A stretch of 64,000 nucleotides of DNA from Zygnema cylindricum (taxonomy: Eukaryota > Streptophyta > Zygnematophyceae > Zygnematales > Zygnemataceae), in NCBI GenBank assembly GCA_037447655.1, contig JBBHKE010001377.1, forward strand, positions 1 to 64,000. Direction: 5' to 3'. A program made the position numbers and the translations under genes. Of this stretch, positions 58,201-64,000 are shown piece by piece; position 1 is the first letter of the stretch, and every line of letters starts with the position of its first letter. The notes beneath the pieces were generated by a model. The model did no database searches and had not been told where the DNA came from. It worked only from the letters and a program-made list of their open reading frames with translations.

Positions 58201-61200
58201 GACAAAAATCTGATCCTAAGGTGTTGAATGATTTTTTTTAGCTTATGAATTTCTAATTTTTATACAGAAATTTATCATGGTCAAAATGACTGACTGGGTT
58301 AATTTGTGTGAAGGATGCTGTCTAACATTTATTTGTGTTCCAACTTCAATAGATGGGCCAAGTAAAGAACTTACGTTATCACCTCCGCCATTTTCTCCAC
58401 TACCTTCTCCACCACCTCCTCCAATGCAACGGGTATGTGCCTTTTACATTCCGCAGAGACAAAGAATTCGAGACCATATGTGGTGCTTCTATCAATATAA
58501 TGATCACATCCACAAAAACGGTGTTGCTTACACCAATAGACAGCGTATAGAAATTTAGTATATCATTATATTATTTTATAACACATATCAAACAAGGGGT
58601 GTTAGTACCTTCATTCAGACTTCCGGAGGAGACATGCAAGGATGTCTTCCGGATATACCAAGGACTATTGAAGTTTAGAGGTATGCCCTGCAAAGATAAG
58701 TTTTCTATAAATGTGGAGCCGATCAGAGAGAAGCCAACATTAGGTTCCGAAATCAAAGTTATTGTATTCAAAAATATGCTATTTATTGATTTGAACCAAA
58801 TTCATTGGCTTTTCAATTGGACTGGTCAATTTCCAATTCTAGTGCTAACACTAGAGATGGAAGCAAATGCATAAAAAATCAAAGATCTTGTGCCATGGTT
58901 GAAAAAAACACCAAAGTACGTGTGAAAATAATTCCAGCTTTTTCCCACAAAAACGGACGAGGTCATACTGTTCAAAGCGACCAAGCACAAATAAACATTT
59001 TCCTATGCGGACAAAAAATTAGATTGCGGAAAAACCAAAAATTTGGCCGGTGTGAAATGTACGAGAATAGTGATTCGATGCAAAAGAAACAACAACAGAA
59101 TGTAAATTATTGAAAAGAAATCTGAGGCTTCAAAGTTCAACCCGGTGTTGCATGATTCACACTAAGCCTTTATGAAAGAAATCCTAAAAGAAAACACGGT
59201 AAAATTTTATCCGTATCATTCAACACGAATTCTAGTAAAAACCCTTCAATTTGCTGTTGGAACAACGAAATAATTTTTAGCTACTGTCGTTTTTCAGCGG
59301 TTCTATGCGCTATACGTTGCTAACGGCAGTATTGTGACGGTTTTCATCTCGTAAATGAAAGACAACAACTTCGGAAAAAAAAACACATAATTCTTCCTCA
59401 TATGATCCGTAAGATTAGGTGGTCACGTTGATGAATTTTGCTTACGTGGCATAGGGCTGCGTTTAAAACTGTTTGAACGGACTAATTTAGTTACTTCCTC
59501 ATGCTTTCAGTCGTGTTATTTGACATAGTAAGTTGACGTCAGAAAAACAATAATGCATATGTTCTTTGCTGTGACTTTACTGTTTTAACCTCTCTAAGCG
59601 AATACCCATTAGCCTATACAAATTCATCTAAACGTTTATCTTTTATTGAATATATACAGTCTTACACCAGAATATCATAAACCAAATCGTAAAAACCAAA
59701 CTGTATCAGTCGAAAATGGTTTTTACGTATAGAGGAGAGATTCAACATTGGCTACAAATCTTTGTGAGCGCTTGCTGTTTTTTGAAATCGAAGTACTGCC
59801 TATTTAGAATGTTACAAAATAATTTATTTCATTGTTTTGTTGCCACGCAATTATGCATACTTGTCATAGTACAAGATTCTTAATTATTTGCCGATCAACA
59901 AATTTTCAAAAGAATAAATTTCCCATGCTGTGTCACACGTTTATTCATATTTAAATTTTTTTTATCAAAGTGAAACAAAAGTTTTTACGTAGTTTTCACG
60001 TAGATGAGATATGACAATGTGGAATGGATGTTTTGTGATATGGAGATGTGGACATCACCTACACTCATTTTCACAAAAATCATAGCGGTTTCGAGGATAA
60101 AACGATTTTTCTGTTTCGGTTTGTTAAATGCTTAATTTAAAAATCGTACAATGTGGGGGAAAAAATAAAGAGAAAATAACTAATTACAAAATCAATCGTA
60201 ATCCTATAAAGTTTGGACAACTACACTTAACTGTTTGTGTGGCTATTTTTGTCAATGACAACAAAAGTATTAAGTGTGACATTTTAAGTGGACGCGTTAA
60301 TTCATTTGCAAAAATCGATTAGCACTGCATAAAAAGAGTTCGCGATTAATACTACCTCATTTCTACTATTTTTTTGAATGATTGTCTACAAATCTACTAA
60401 AAGATAAACATTAAAGTGAATTTAGAGTGGTTATAAAGAGCTTTCACGTTTGTGTAAAGTATCGTTGGTGTATTCGTCAGCGGTGGTGAGCTTGGAAAGT
60501 ATTGTTGGTGTATGTTTCTACTGTGGTGCGCTTGTTTGCCTACAATCCTATTATTTAGTATTAGAGTAGGCTTTTCTCCAGGTTAGAGTCCGCTATTTAT
60601 GAGTAAGTGAAGGTGTGATGGGGAGGAAGAAGGAAAATTCTCCCTCTCCATCCGCCGGGCCAAGGCTTATACCGAAGCCTTCGGATGAGCCACCATCTCC
60701 CAAAGTGTCGTCTCGTGAGCCCAGTGAAAGGGAGTTCGATTTCGACCGTGACAGATTTTCGTTCGAGCCAAAGACAGAAAAGGCACTTCCCACTGATCCC
60801 TTCGGACACAATTAAGGGTCGGTTCGGGCAAAATAGGGGGCTACCAGCGGAGGTGCGAGTTTGACACCAACTTTCAGGGTATATCCAAAGAGTGGTTGAG
60901 GTTCATCGAGGAAAAAATGGAGGTATCAAATGAAGACAAAAAGGGAAAAAGAAGAATGAAAGAAAAGGAGCTGAGTCGTGGCTCTGCTGACACCGACAGT
61001 CAAAGTTCTGGGTTATCATTCAAAGAACAAACGAAAACGGAAAAGATAAGCAAAAGTGGAGGGGACTGAGATGTGATATAGATAGTGAAACAAAGACCGA
61101 GGATGCTTTTTGAGTGGTCGGAAAACCCGTCATGTTCAACGGCTCAAATTACGTCGTGTGCAAAAAGTACATGATAGGGCAACTAATTTAAAAAAAAAAA

Positions 61201-62941
61201 TGGAAGTTAGTGAGTGGAGAAGAGAAAGAACCCAAGGATCCTAAGGAAAGGAAATTGTGGCAGGGAAAGGATATCGCAGCCACCACAGGTTTGATGCAGA
61301 GATGCACCGAATCAGTTAATGACCATTTTCTACCCACAATACCGCTCGGGAGTGTTGGCAAGCTTTAAAGAACCAATTGGAGAAAGGGCTAGAAGACATA
61401 GGGCAATATTGCTATAATTGACGTTGATATAAAATTTTGCTAGAAACTTTTTTCAATCATCCTTTTCCAAGGAATTCTCATTTTTGTAATATCTAAACTC
61501 TTATGCAACATTTTATCCTTGTATTATTTCTTTTCCTTTTGTTGCCTTTTTGGCGTTTCTTGCCATTTTTGTTTGTCATGCCTGGTTCTATTTTAGAGAA
61601 GTGTACTTGGCGTTTGTTAAGTGGATATTGTGGCGATCGACTTTAATTTGGAAGGATTAGGGACATTAAACTAACTGTTTTTGTAAGAAAAATAAGTACT
61701 TACATCAAAGTCGACATCCTTTCTAACTCGCTCATAGACGATAATTTCTTATGCTGAGAATTTGTTTTCTCTAGTTCGTTGTTGTTTCCCTTTCACTTTC
61801 TTCTCGACTCTCCTATTTTTTACTGATAACTATTTATTTCCTCTGCAGTTTTTGTCTTTTATGTAGATTGTGGACTATGAAAACTCGTCAAGTTTGTTCC
61901 TTCCATTTTGTTCTTCAATTGATATTTTCTAATCACAATTTGGGTTTTTTTTTGTCATTTTGCACCTGTTTGGTTTTTCCTACAACACAAACACGCAGTC
62001 TTATGCAGGTATGTTTTGCACAAATTTCAAGAAATGAAAATATCTTCATTGTTGAGATTTTTTTTTTGATAGATGATACATGCATTTGATCGCTGTATAT
62101 GATATCAAATTTCCCATAGTAGTACCATGTATCCTACTCCTTCATTTTGCTTAAAGTTCATTTATTTTATAAGTTTGTTTCACAACAACGTTAATATCAT
62201 AAAACAATGCTTTAACCAAACCGTGTTTATCCAAATTACTCATAAGATTGTATTTGCGAGATCGTAATGTTGAGTTTAGAAGATAAATCGGTTTTCTCCA
62301 CTAGGAGCCAAAAGTGGTCATTCCAAGGCTTTTATAATGATTCGGTAGTTACTTTGTAGGAACCTGACGGTTTCTGATCTGACGGTTAAAAGTTGCCCTA
62401 TCATTGAAAATGGCCTTGGAATGATAAGTTTTGGCCCTTGATGGAACGGAGCCGTGAACCTGAATATTTCATTTTTAATGTCTAGAACAAAAAATTAAAA
62501 AGTCCATATTTTAGATGAACGCTTAGAATTCTTTATCAGGATGTATATCCTTACATACCTTGTCTAATATAGAGTGATGATTCCTTTTTTTGTCATTTTG
62601 GGTTGTTTAGAGATGTGTGCTGTGGACTATCCATGCTTCCGTGTTAATATCTATTCATGCTTTGCAGATTTCGATGCATCAAATACATGGGCAAGTTTAG
62701 GAGGTGACAAAAGCGAGATATACAATCGAATATTTTTTGCTACCCAAAGAGCATACTTTACTTACTCTATCGACACATGCCTCACCAACTCTTTTAGTCG
62801 ATATCACTCTCAAGAAATGATGCGGCTTTTTTTGGTGGTCTACCTCGGAGGACCAATCAATGAGAGCACCTACTACGACTACACCTACAACAACTACAAT
62901 TTGACTCAATGGTTGTCGTATATATACGAAAAGCATATGAG
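29416..62941 (+). CDS. Giant gene: Cys-rich FGRFGC ectodomain membrane protein (partial)
   Basis: Eight exons join in phase: 29416-29471 (possible start), 31314-31406, 31555-31718, 32757-32837, 55418-55629, 56348-56552, 56806-56967 and 58268-58432. A further clear exon is 62668-62941, and the gene continues beyond. The product has a short charged cytosolic N-terminus, one strong transmembrane helix (LAISLVFVFVYCLVLFL) and an extracellular region with WADPICGNSICE, FGRFGCEVDC, repeated Cys and N-glycosylation sites (NTS, NYT, NQT, NST), then a Pro-rich linker. CGxxxCE...FGRFGC modules occur, as I recall, in large uncharacterised algal membrane proteins, some polycystin/TRP-like; this is a weak recollection and the function is unknown. 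The intron 32838-55417 is about 22.6 kb and full of retroelements. Confidence 0.7.
29906..30121. mobile_element. TA-flanked MITE, family B foldback type
   Basis: Starts CACCGTGTATCACTATTAGTG and ends TTAATAGCGATTCACGGTG, TA on both sides. Length 216 bp. The internal arms CTCCGTACAC... / ...GTGCACGGAG are complementary. It lies in the first intron of the giant gene. Confidence 0.8.
31314..31406 (+). CDS. Giant gene exon: cytosolic N-terminus
   Basis: Encodes IIMSQSAPLQQDGEPAEKKF and EEVDKKLLR, a hydrophilic segment. The donor CGCG/GTGAGT gives phase 1. The first ATG in this exon is 31322. Confidence 0.65.
31555..31718 (+). CDS. Giant gene exon: transmembrane helix
   Basis: Acceptor GGGTTGCAG, donor CCT/GTAAGA. 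A basic segment YERLKKSKK precedes a hydrophobic stretch of about 22 residues (LAISLVFVFVYCLVLFL core), followed by the start of the outside region. The positive charges before the helix suggest an inside-to-outside orientation. Confidence 0.75.
32453..32746 (+). repeat. 42-bp tandem repeat, seven copies
   Basis: Seven units of 42 bp (14 codons, consensus DWTHHDDNVANFEM), open on both strands with no stop. It ends 10 bases before the 3' splice site of the next exon of the giant gene. The exon uses a different frame, so the repeat is treated as intronic. Confidence 0.9.
32757..32837 (+). CDS. Giant gene exon before the 22.6-kb intron
   Basis: Acceptor TTTGACAG, donor GAG/GTACTT. Encodes GSSPGEGAVFSNGVLDIYKW and LNTSFIE, 27 codons in phase 0 at both ends. 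It joins in frame to TSWADPICGN at 55418. Confidence 0.7.
33410..33850. other. Intronic interval, nothing recognised
   Basis: Start of the long intron. Short frames only, with no domain or repeat identified. Confidence 0.3.
33900..34600 (+). pseudogene. LINE-type retrotransposon C-terminal relic
   Basis: In one frame CVCNQPIDVEGIHLLRCSHG followed by GERTVAHDLV resembles the zinc-binding C-terminal region (C-x-C...H...C...H) that follows reverse transcriptase in many non-LTR elements. Stops and frame changes interrupt it, and there is no RT domain. The stretch ends with a 31-bp tandem duplication (GGCTATCCTTTGCCGTAGGT, twice). Confidence 0.5.
34650..35348. other. Intronic interval, nothing recognised
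   Basis: No domain, RNA or defined repeat seen up to the solo LTR. Confidence 0.3.
35354..36250. mobile_element. Solo Copia-type LTR
   Basis: Starts TGTTGAAAAG, ends AGAATTGCA and is flanked by the 5-bp duplication TTATG (35349-35353 and 36251-36255). The body is clearly related to the LTRs at 41128-42378 and 44379-45612, sharing GATACACGT, CGCGAATCTGAACCGT, CACGTGGCGC and GAGAAGATGGGAGGAGGAAC. No internal region remains, so LTR-LTR recombination is likely. Confidence 0.85.
36500..37080. repeat. Family-C (Harbinger-like) relic
   Basis: Shares the near-palindrome at 36507-36528 and the run GTCATAATGTCACAAAGCC...AACATCTATAATGACAC with the elements at 22.4-23.7 kb. Ends are not preserved. Confidence 0.5.
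37190..37547. repeat. GTACATTTT-rich repeat
   Basis: Repeated words CGTACATTTT and TTAGGGTTTTTAGGGT, also present at 52190-52600. The old Copia element inserted in its edge. Superfamily unknown. Confidence 0.4.
37548..38567 (-). repeat. Old Copia 3' LTR (left copy)
   Basis: 1020 bp. Adjacent inward, 38568-38585 read on the minus strand is the purine-rich ATAAAATAAAAGGTG, the expected polypurine tract before the 3' LTR. It contains a tRNA-like box pair near 38295-38345. Confidence 0.85.
38590..38830 (-). pseudogene. Copia RNase H remnant
   Basis: On the minus strand, FKAKYIDIRLSFVREKVEN followed by an ADMMTKLVP-like motif matches the end of Copia RNase H (the family's HIDIRYHFIR...VADIFTKPLP region). 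It is followed by the polypurine tract and LTR. Confidence 0.7.
39330..39923 (-). pseudogene. Copia reverse transcriptase fragment
   Basis: Contains the MDIKTTFLNGELKEEI motif (family form VDVKTAFLNG), LIKSLYGLKQ and DMKDLGEVKYILGI, all Copia RT landmarks. Where the catalytic YVDD should be, the frame reads QYMFTTYSV, so the catalytic aspartates are absent. Upstream domains are in other frames. Confidence 0.85.
40431..40640 (-). pseudogene. Copia integrase-RT connector fragment
   Basis: The minus-strand frame with GLERKDVILAKHSVVMNEG resembles the conserved linker before RT in Copia polyproteins. It is cut upstream by the tRNA-like insertion. Confidence 0.6.
40738..40900 (+). mobile_element. 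tRNA-derived SINE head with partial tandem copies
   Basis: Two truncated copies of a GCTGGTGGCACA(G/A)TGGTAGT segment precede one full tRNA-like unit at 40810-40880. The insert lies between the integrase and RT parts of the old Copia element. No SINE tail was identified. Confidence 0.5.
40810..40880 (+). tRNA. tRNA-like sequence, probably not functional
   Basis: A 7-bp acceptor stem (GAGCTGG/CCGGCTC), 4-bp D stem (GCAT/GTGC), box A TGGCATAGTGG, an anticodon-like arm and box B GGTTCAAACCC can be drawn. The anticodon loop lacks U33 and the T stem has a mismatch, so it is better taken as a SINE head or pseudo-tRNA than as a working tRNA gene. Confidence 0.4.
40900..41122 (-). pseudogene. Copia integrase C-terminal fragment
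   Basis: The minus strand reads LTSAIKDKTPYER, stop, then TGKKTDLYHLKVFAS, which is the Copia integrase end (KTPYE.W.GKKP...HLR.FG). The premature stop shows it is defunct. The upstream half is on the other side of the nested element, near 45.65 kb. Confidence 0.75.
41128..42378 (+). repeat. 5' LTR of Gag-only element
   Basis: 1251 bp. Contains a 17-bp tandem duplication (TCTCCGGTCCCCATACT twice near 41216-41250) absent from the 3' LTR. Its end holds the first ATG of the Gag ORF. A minus-strand tRNA-like box pair lies near 41495-41575. Confidence 0.9.
41490..41580 (-). other. tRNA-like module inside LTR
   Basis: On the minus strand, GCCTTATTGGTTAAGGC forms a D-arm-like hairpin with box A, and GGTTCAAATCTGG resembles box B at tRNA-like spacing. 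The anticodon arm does not pair. The same module occupies the same place in the 3' LTR (about 44730-44815) and, diverged, in the solo LTR (about 35525-35598). Confidence 0.45.
42359..44365 (+). CDS. gag: Gag-like polyprotein of nested LTR element
   Basis: 668 codons from the first ATG (42359, inside the LTR); the next in-frame ATG, 42383, is in the primer site. The N-terminus (VPMFDGTEFTYWEFIMEGLL) matches the Copia Gag pattern F.G..Y..W...M. The middle resembles the retrotransposon Gag helical region (KSSEIWETLRQIYKSETIQ...LLMKLPDEYENII). An Arg/Lys/Glu linker leads to one CCHC zinc knuckle (CFFCREPGHYIEEC). After the knuckle come about 330 acidic and Lys-rich residues with no protease or polymerase motif, of unknown role. 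The frame is uninterrupted, unlike the surrounding old Copia. Role: particle formation and RNA packaging. Confidence 0.85.
   Translation: MEPIEFQVMGPLSRVPMFDGTEFTYWEFIMEGLLFEKHLWRIVSGQVRCPPPGFGGAYCGEPSEAAQNINRSSDATKGEGKNIVMEGGKGEKDKGTLMVRGAMLSATSSLRGVISKTEENDTKIWEYKNTIANYLILRYVSKSIAITLLSLTKSSEIWETLRQIYKSETIQRQQLVKQEIEAYVYKGGNMIEFCNDIAALYVELASAGYVESEERKINTLLMKLPDEYENIINYMQAMDGSLWTWSFTMGIILVRESTLELRRGSERVIAFTAGGDWRKRDERNGSDERKRDERKKDEGKPYRNFGGKRGRGKERGALKKGVCFFCREPGHYIEECPCLEELRSWNVKEEEEGEEDEEDEEILELLHIGRMEKREKYTEITRKQRCGFGGIREVRGREVLEGVRNDEDVKECKKYDLEMRKSNLGYINEKGKNKNNEDNFINILETENWLERETSTDLEERGEVNLEGVLKDRGEKKYLMKSLGEEKYSLGIIIESDSGKNSMGESEESSENRLSIMDKNMSSEDIDFMRNLVGNLDITINMGGNGFDITNGSDGIYGGVPVKGLASGCVSQIGDGAGFFNCKREIGFCVDGKEMSGIKSLLGFMENCMLNKICDQQDGMFISAHLTNLLKYESIHLKFYEEKRKRKKKRGKKNIIYIFLVGVEKKVD
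42379..42391 (+). promoter_or_regulatory. Primer-binding site matching initiator tRNA-Met anticodon arm
   Basis: GGTTATGGGCCCA directly follows the 5' LTR. It is the reverse complement of the anticodon stem-loop of eukaryotic initiator tRNA-Met (UGGGCCCAUAACC), the half-tRNA primer used by Drosophila copia. It is not the usual complement of a tRNA 3' end. Confidence 0.8.
44366..44378 (+). promoter_or_regulatory. Polypurine tract
   Basis: GAAAATAAGGGGAG (starting at about 44365) lies immediately before the 3' LTR at 44379. This is the expected plus-strand primer of an LTR retrotransposon. Confidence 0.8.
44379..45612 (+). repeat. 3' LTR of Gag-only element
   Basis: 1234 bp, 17 bp shorter than the 5' LTR because it lacks the TCTCCGGTCCCCATACT duplication. 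Ends GAATTTCA followed by TACTC. Confidence 0.9.
45618..46650 (-). pseudogene. Copia integrase region, degraded
   Basis: The minus strand near 45650-45700 reads WAEAMNCANYL, the conserved Copia integrase FWAEAMNTANY motif. It continues on the other side of the nested element. Repeated short duplications (for example CATTTTGTT(C/T)CGGATTATCAC near 45780-45830) break the frame. Confidence 0.7.
46650..47913 (-). pseudogene. Old Copia gag, degraded
   Basis: Begins with an ATG at 47913 inside the LTR; the N-terminus is like that of the nested element's Gag (PPSRVHVFN...FIYWETMIKDAL). A zinc-knuckle-like motif is read near 46908-46962, but a 15-bp tandem duplication inserts five residues between its His and last Cys. 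Other duplications (47089-47205) and frame breaks follow. Confidence 0.75.
47881..47893 (-). promoter_or_regulatory. Diverged half-tRNA-Met primer-binding site
   Basis: Read on the minus strand next to the 5' LTR it is GGATATGGGGCCA, 11 of 13 positions identical to the initiator tRNA-Met anticodon-arm complement of the nested element. Confidence 0.65.
47894..49146 (-). repeat. Old Copia 5' LTR (right copy), expanded
   Basis: 1253 bp versus 1020 bp for the partner. The extra length comes from internal tandem duplications: about 91 bp starting at 48510 and 48601 with a further partial copy near 48820, a duplicated block near 47930-48060, and ACAAGTGTGGGGACTTGAGAG twice near 49012-49055. Confidence 0.85.
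49215..49400. repeat. Dispersed repeat, inverted relative to 8560-8760
   Basis: AACGATTTGAAAAAAAT, CATCCGTACTA-like and CCGCAGTTTGCAAGTTTTC here correspond to the reverse complement of words at 8590-8740 (GAAAAACTTGCAAACTGCG). Superfamily unknown. Confidence 0.4.
49430..49525 (+). other. tRNA-like box B remnant
   Basis: ATTGGTAACGGAC followed about 50 bases later by GGTTCAAATCTCGG resembles box A and box B of a Leu/Ser-type tRNA with a long variable arm. Stems are poor. Probably a SINE or LTR remnant. Confidence 0.3.
49741..50070. repeat. About 175-bp tandem duplication at hAT C-terminus
   Basis: Two similar blocks (from about 49741 and about 49915), both with ATGATGTCTTCATC(C/T)GAAT and CTTCAT(A/G)GNTAACATCCTTAG. 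On the minus strand they encode the acidic tail of the hAT transposase. Confidence 0.75.
50065..51987 (-). pseudogene. hAT transposase (DUF659 type), broken
   Basis: On the minus strand, in order: a BED-like zinc finger (CIYCNFEYNAQ...HLYGN), a DUF659 region (SDGRTAVDEAF...RPLLNIPAVTPKG, VVQIVSDSAP), the central region (ETRFATNFIMLQRLL) and a C-terminal dimerisation region (CSIANSCERNRSTYDHI, HSKK-like). This is the plant-type hAT order. It carries an in-frame stop between the finger and the DUF659 region near 51607, a 42-bp tandem duplication near 51074-51158 and frame changes, so it is inactive. Related autonomous copies could mobilise the hAT-like MITEs here; end similarity was not checked. 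Confidence 0.85.
52190..52600. repeat. GTACATTTT-rich repeat
   Basis: Shares CCGTACATTTT and GGGTTTTTAGGGTTA words with 37190-37547. No gene. Confidence 0.35.
52645..53188. mobile_element. Long family-B element
   Basis: Starts CACCGTCAATCGCTTTTAGAG and ends CTCTAATAGCGATTGACGGTG with TA on both sides. Length 544 bp. Open frames inside have no known domain. Confidence 0.8.
53397..53550 (+). repeat. 18-bp minisatellite with telomere-like motif
   Basis: Units close to CTGCAGCAAACCCTAAAT repeat about eight times with substitutions. AAACCCTAAA is the plant-type telomere word, but the spacing is that of a minisatellite. Confidence 0.8.
53995..54095 (+). repeat. Degenerate AAACCCTAA tract
   Basis: Runs of AACCCTAAAA, AAAACCC and CCCTAAG with variable A-length. 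It resembles a decayed interstitial telomere-type array; a similar short tract is at 31770-31830. Confidence 0.65.
54100..55400. other. End of the giant intron, nothing recognised
   Basis: AT-rich. No element or gene identified before the exon at 55418. Confidence 0.35.
55418..55629 (+). CDS. Giant gene exon: CGNSICE...FGRFGC module
   Basis: Acceptor GGGTACAG, donor CTG/GTAAGT. Encodes TSWADPICGNSICESPAER, FGRFGCEVDCDTYNYTTAV and LCMTSPLGLC. It enters in phase 0 and leaves in phase 2. Four Cys in the first third suggest a small disulfide-bonded fold. Confidence 0.82.
56348..56552 (+). CDS. Giant gene exon: beta-rich ectodomain segment
   Basis: The acceptor TATTGCAG completes Trp from the previous exon. 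Encodes FKVPFVLPDGNWYLLLNAPY, GGVSGNMYY, KENQTEVDSCRE. Phase 0 out. Confidence 0.82.
56806..56967 (+). CDS. Giant gene exon: Cys-rich segment
   Basis: Acceptor GTTTAAAG, donor GCC/GTAAGT. 54 codons with seven Cys (DCSRLANCVTTNCV, VDCISLCSS, MTCADA) and the glycosylation sites NST and NIS. Phase 0 on both sides. Confidence 0.8.
58268..58432 (+). CDS. Giant gene exon: Cys then Pro-rich linker
   Basis: Acceptor TTTATACAG, donor CGG/GTATGT. 55 codons: NLCEGCCLTFICV then a SPPPFSPLPSPPPPP linker, as in algal extracellular proteins. It fits in phase with 56967. The donor is less certain because other frames stay open downstream. Confidence 0.6.
58440..59113 (+). other. Possible further exons or decayed coding sequence
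   Basis: Protein-like patches occur in three frames: YVPFTFRRDKEFETICGAS (about 58432-58550), STFIQTSGGDMQGCLPDI (about 58603-58675) and KDKFSINVEPIREKPTLG then IKVIVFKN (about 58690-58770). No consistent splice chain was found, so these are not called as exons. Confidence 0.3.
59120..60590. other. Intronic interval, nothing recognised
   Basis: Strongly AT-rich. No domain, repeat family or RNA gene recognised. Confidence 0.3.
60618..61380 (+). pseudogene. Copia-type Gag relic
   Basis: A frame near 61120-61185 reads VMFNGSNYVVCKKYMIGQL, the Copia Gag pattern F.G..Y..W/C...M. It is preceded by a Ser/Pro/Lys-rich segment beginning MGRKKENSPSPS at 60618. Frames change repeatedly. It lies in an intron of the giant gene. 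Confidence 0.5.
61381..62660. other. Intronic interval, nothing recognised
   Basis: AT-rich intron sequence up to the acceptor at 62667. Confidence 0.3.
62668..62941 (+). CDS. Giant gene exon: Tyr/Asn-rich ectodomain segment
   Basis: Acceptor GCTTTGCAG and donor ATGAG/GTGGGT. About 91 codons including DASNTWASLGGDKSEIYNRI, MMRLFLVVYLGGPINESTYY and NLTQWLSYIYEKHM. It enters in phase 1 and leaves in phase 2, so at least one exon between 58432 and here is missing from this annotation. The gene continues beyond the window. Confidence 0.7.
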
Positions 62942-62949
62942 GTGGGTTT

Positions 62950-63480
62950 CAATCTTGTGTTAACCTTTCCGAGATTATGTATTGAGCACATTATCTCACT
63001 AAGAAAGTGGTCACAATAATTTTGGATGAGTGAAAATCATCCACCAAAGCAAAAGAAGCCAAAAATAAAAAAATCAACAATTTTGCCAACTTGGGACTCA
63101 TGTTTACGAGTTTTTCATGGGCAAGCATAGACGTAGACTTATATATACTTTGTCAGAAATGCTTGTTTCAGATGAGAAAGGTAACTATAACAATACTGAG
63201 CATGATGGTAAATCATGTAACAAACTAAACTAAACGTACCGATTACAAACAGACAAACCGAACGTGTAAGAGTGACGCCAACCAATACAAATTGACTCTC
63301 GAGCACTCCATCAATTTGCCGATTTGTCGATTCTTACATTGTGCCCTAACAAGGACATTAGTTTGTCACATTGGAGAATAAGAGTACGCCTTCCACATAC
63401 ATTGCCACAATGATTATCTCACCCACAATCGATGATCGTACATAAAACGAATGGTCACCATCGAGTCAAATCGATAAAAT
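62950..63480. other. Intronic interval, nothing recognised
   Basis: No exon or element seen. Confidence 0.3.
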
Positions 63481-63484
63481 ATAG

Positions 63485-63735
63485 AAATTTGTGCAATTTT
63501 AAGTTCGAATCACTTGATGCCTTTTAGGCAGTAGATAAATATCTTTAGCAGGCCAACTGTCCTTTAATTTATCACTCTCGTAAATTTATAAAAGCGTCTT
63601 CCTAAAGTCACTTTTTGTGAAAGCACTTTTGACGTCTATCTGATGCAGGTGCAAGTCTCTCCTTGCACCTCCACCTAAAAAGTGTCCAATAGAAGTCCAC
63701 TTGGCTACTAAGGCGGGTGAAAGAACCTCCAAGAT
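63485..63735 (-). pseudogene. Copia reverse transcriptase relic
   Basis: On the minus strand, ALVAKWTSIGHFLGGGARR then DLHLHQIDVKSAF matches the start of Copia RT (the family's LHQIDVKSAFLNG). Beyond a stop, a KIFIYCLKGIK stretch resembles KSLYGLKQ. Stops show it is dead. It is a separate insertion from the 37-49 kb element. Confidence 0.65.
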
Positions 63736-64000
63736 GCATCTCTGGTTTCATTTGGGTCTACTAGAATTTCACGAAACTAGGAGCGCAGGCAATAAATTAA
63801 AAACGCATAAAGTGGACATTGTTTACAGAGAAACCTATCCTTAAAGAAGTATTTTATAGCTTTCGAACGTAACATTCTCATAAACGCTAACCTAAAATAT
63901 GAATTTTATTGAGTTCAGAAATAAAACACTTACAAGATTGCATATACAACGGAAAAACAACAACAATTTCATCCAAAAAAACAAAATTCCGCAAAACAAA

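Noticed and set aside
1-64000. CRISPR arrays, bacterial operons or riboswitches
   Set aside because: The window is eukaryotic nuclear DNA with spliced genes; no repeat-spacer arrangement was seen.

Overview
This is a 64-kb piece of AT-rich eukaryotic nuclear DNA: genes with GT-AG introns, a polypyrimidine stretch before many 3' splice sites, and large amounts of transposable-element sequence. Three things point to a photosynthetic eukaryote of the green lineage, most likely an alga: a plant-type CLC chloride transporter, a DUF3598-type (lipocalin-like) protein with a putative plastid transit peptide, and AAACCCT-type telomere-like repeats. The species cannot be named from the sequence.

Three host genes can be supported. 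(1) On the minus strand at 1965-4311 lies a DUF3598-like gene of at least three exons. (2) On the plus strand at 16462-20202 lies a CLC anion transporter. It has the filter GSGIP, the gating-glutamate motif GKEGP, the proton glutamate in FALEE and two CBS domains. The exon for helix I is not visible, and a CT-repeat tract occupies the place where it should be. (3) On the plus strand from about 29416 to beyond 62941 lies a very long gene for an uncharacterised membrane protein: one N-terminal transmembrane helix followed by a Cys-rich ectodomain with a CGxxxCE...FGRFGC motif. The first eight exons (29416-58432) join in consistent reading phase. One of its introns is about 22.6 kb and holds nested retrotransposons.

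The rest is mostly mobile DNA. About a dozen TA-flanked MITEs share terminal inverted repeats of the type CACCGCGAATCGTTATTAGCG. Two PIF/Harbinger-like elements have TAA target duplications and 16-bp inverted repeats. hAT-like MITEs have 8-bp target duplications, and there is a broken hAT transposase (DUF659 type). The giant intron holds an old Copia element in minus orientation (37548-49146, target duplication CATTA). Its integrase region is interrupted by a younger LTR element (41128-45612, target duplication TACTC). That younger element carries one intact Gag ORF and no pol, and its primer-binding site matches the anticodon arm of initiator tRNA-Met, as in Drosophila copia. A solo LTR (target duplication TTATG), a LINE-like relic, a tRNA-like SINE head and further Copia and Gag fragments complete the set.

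Two patterns run through the window. Short tandem duplications of roughly 15-175 bp are common inside the old elements; one 17-bp duplication separates the two LTRs of the young element, so it arose after insertion. Polypurine or polypyrimidine tracts, up to about 1 kb, lie beside or inside the DUF3598 and CLC genes. All family assignments come from motifs read by eye; no database search was possible.
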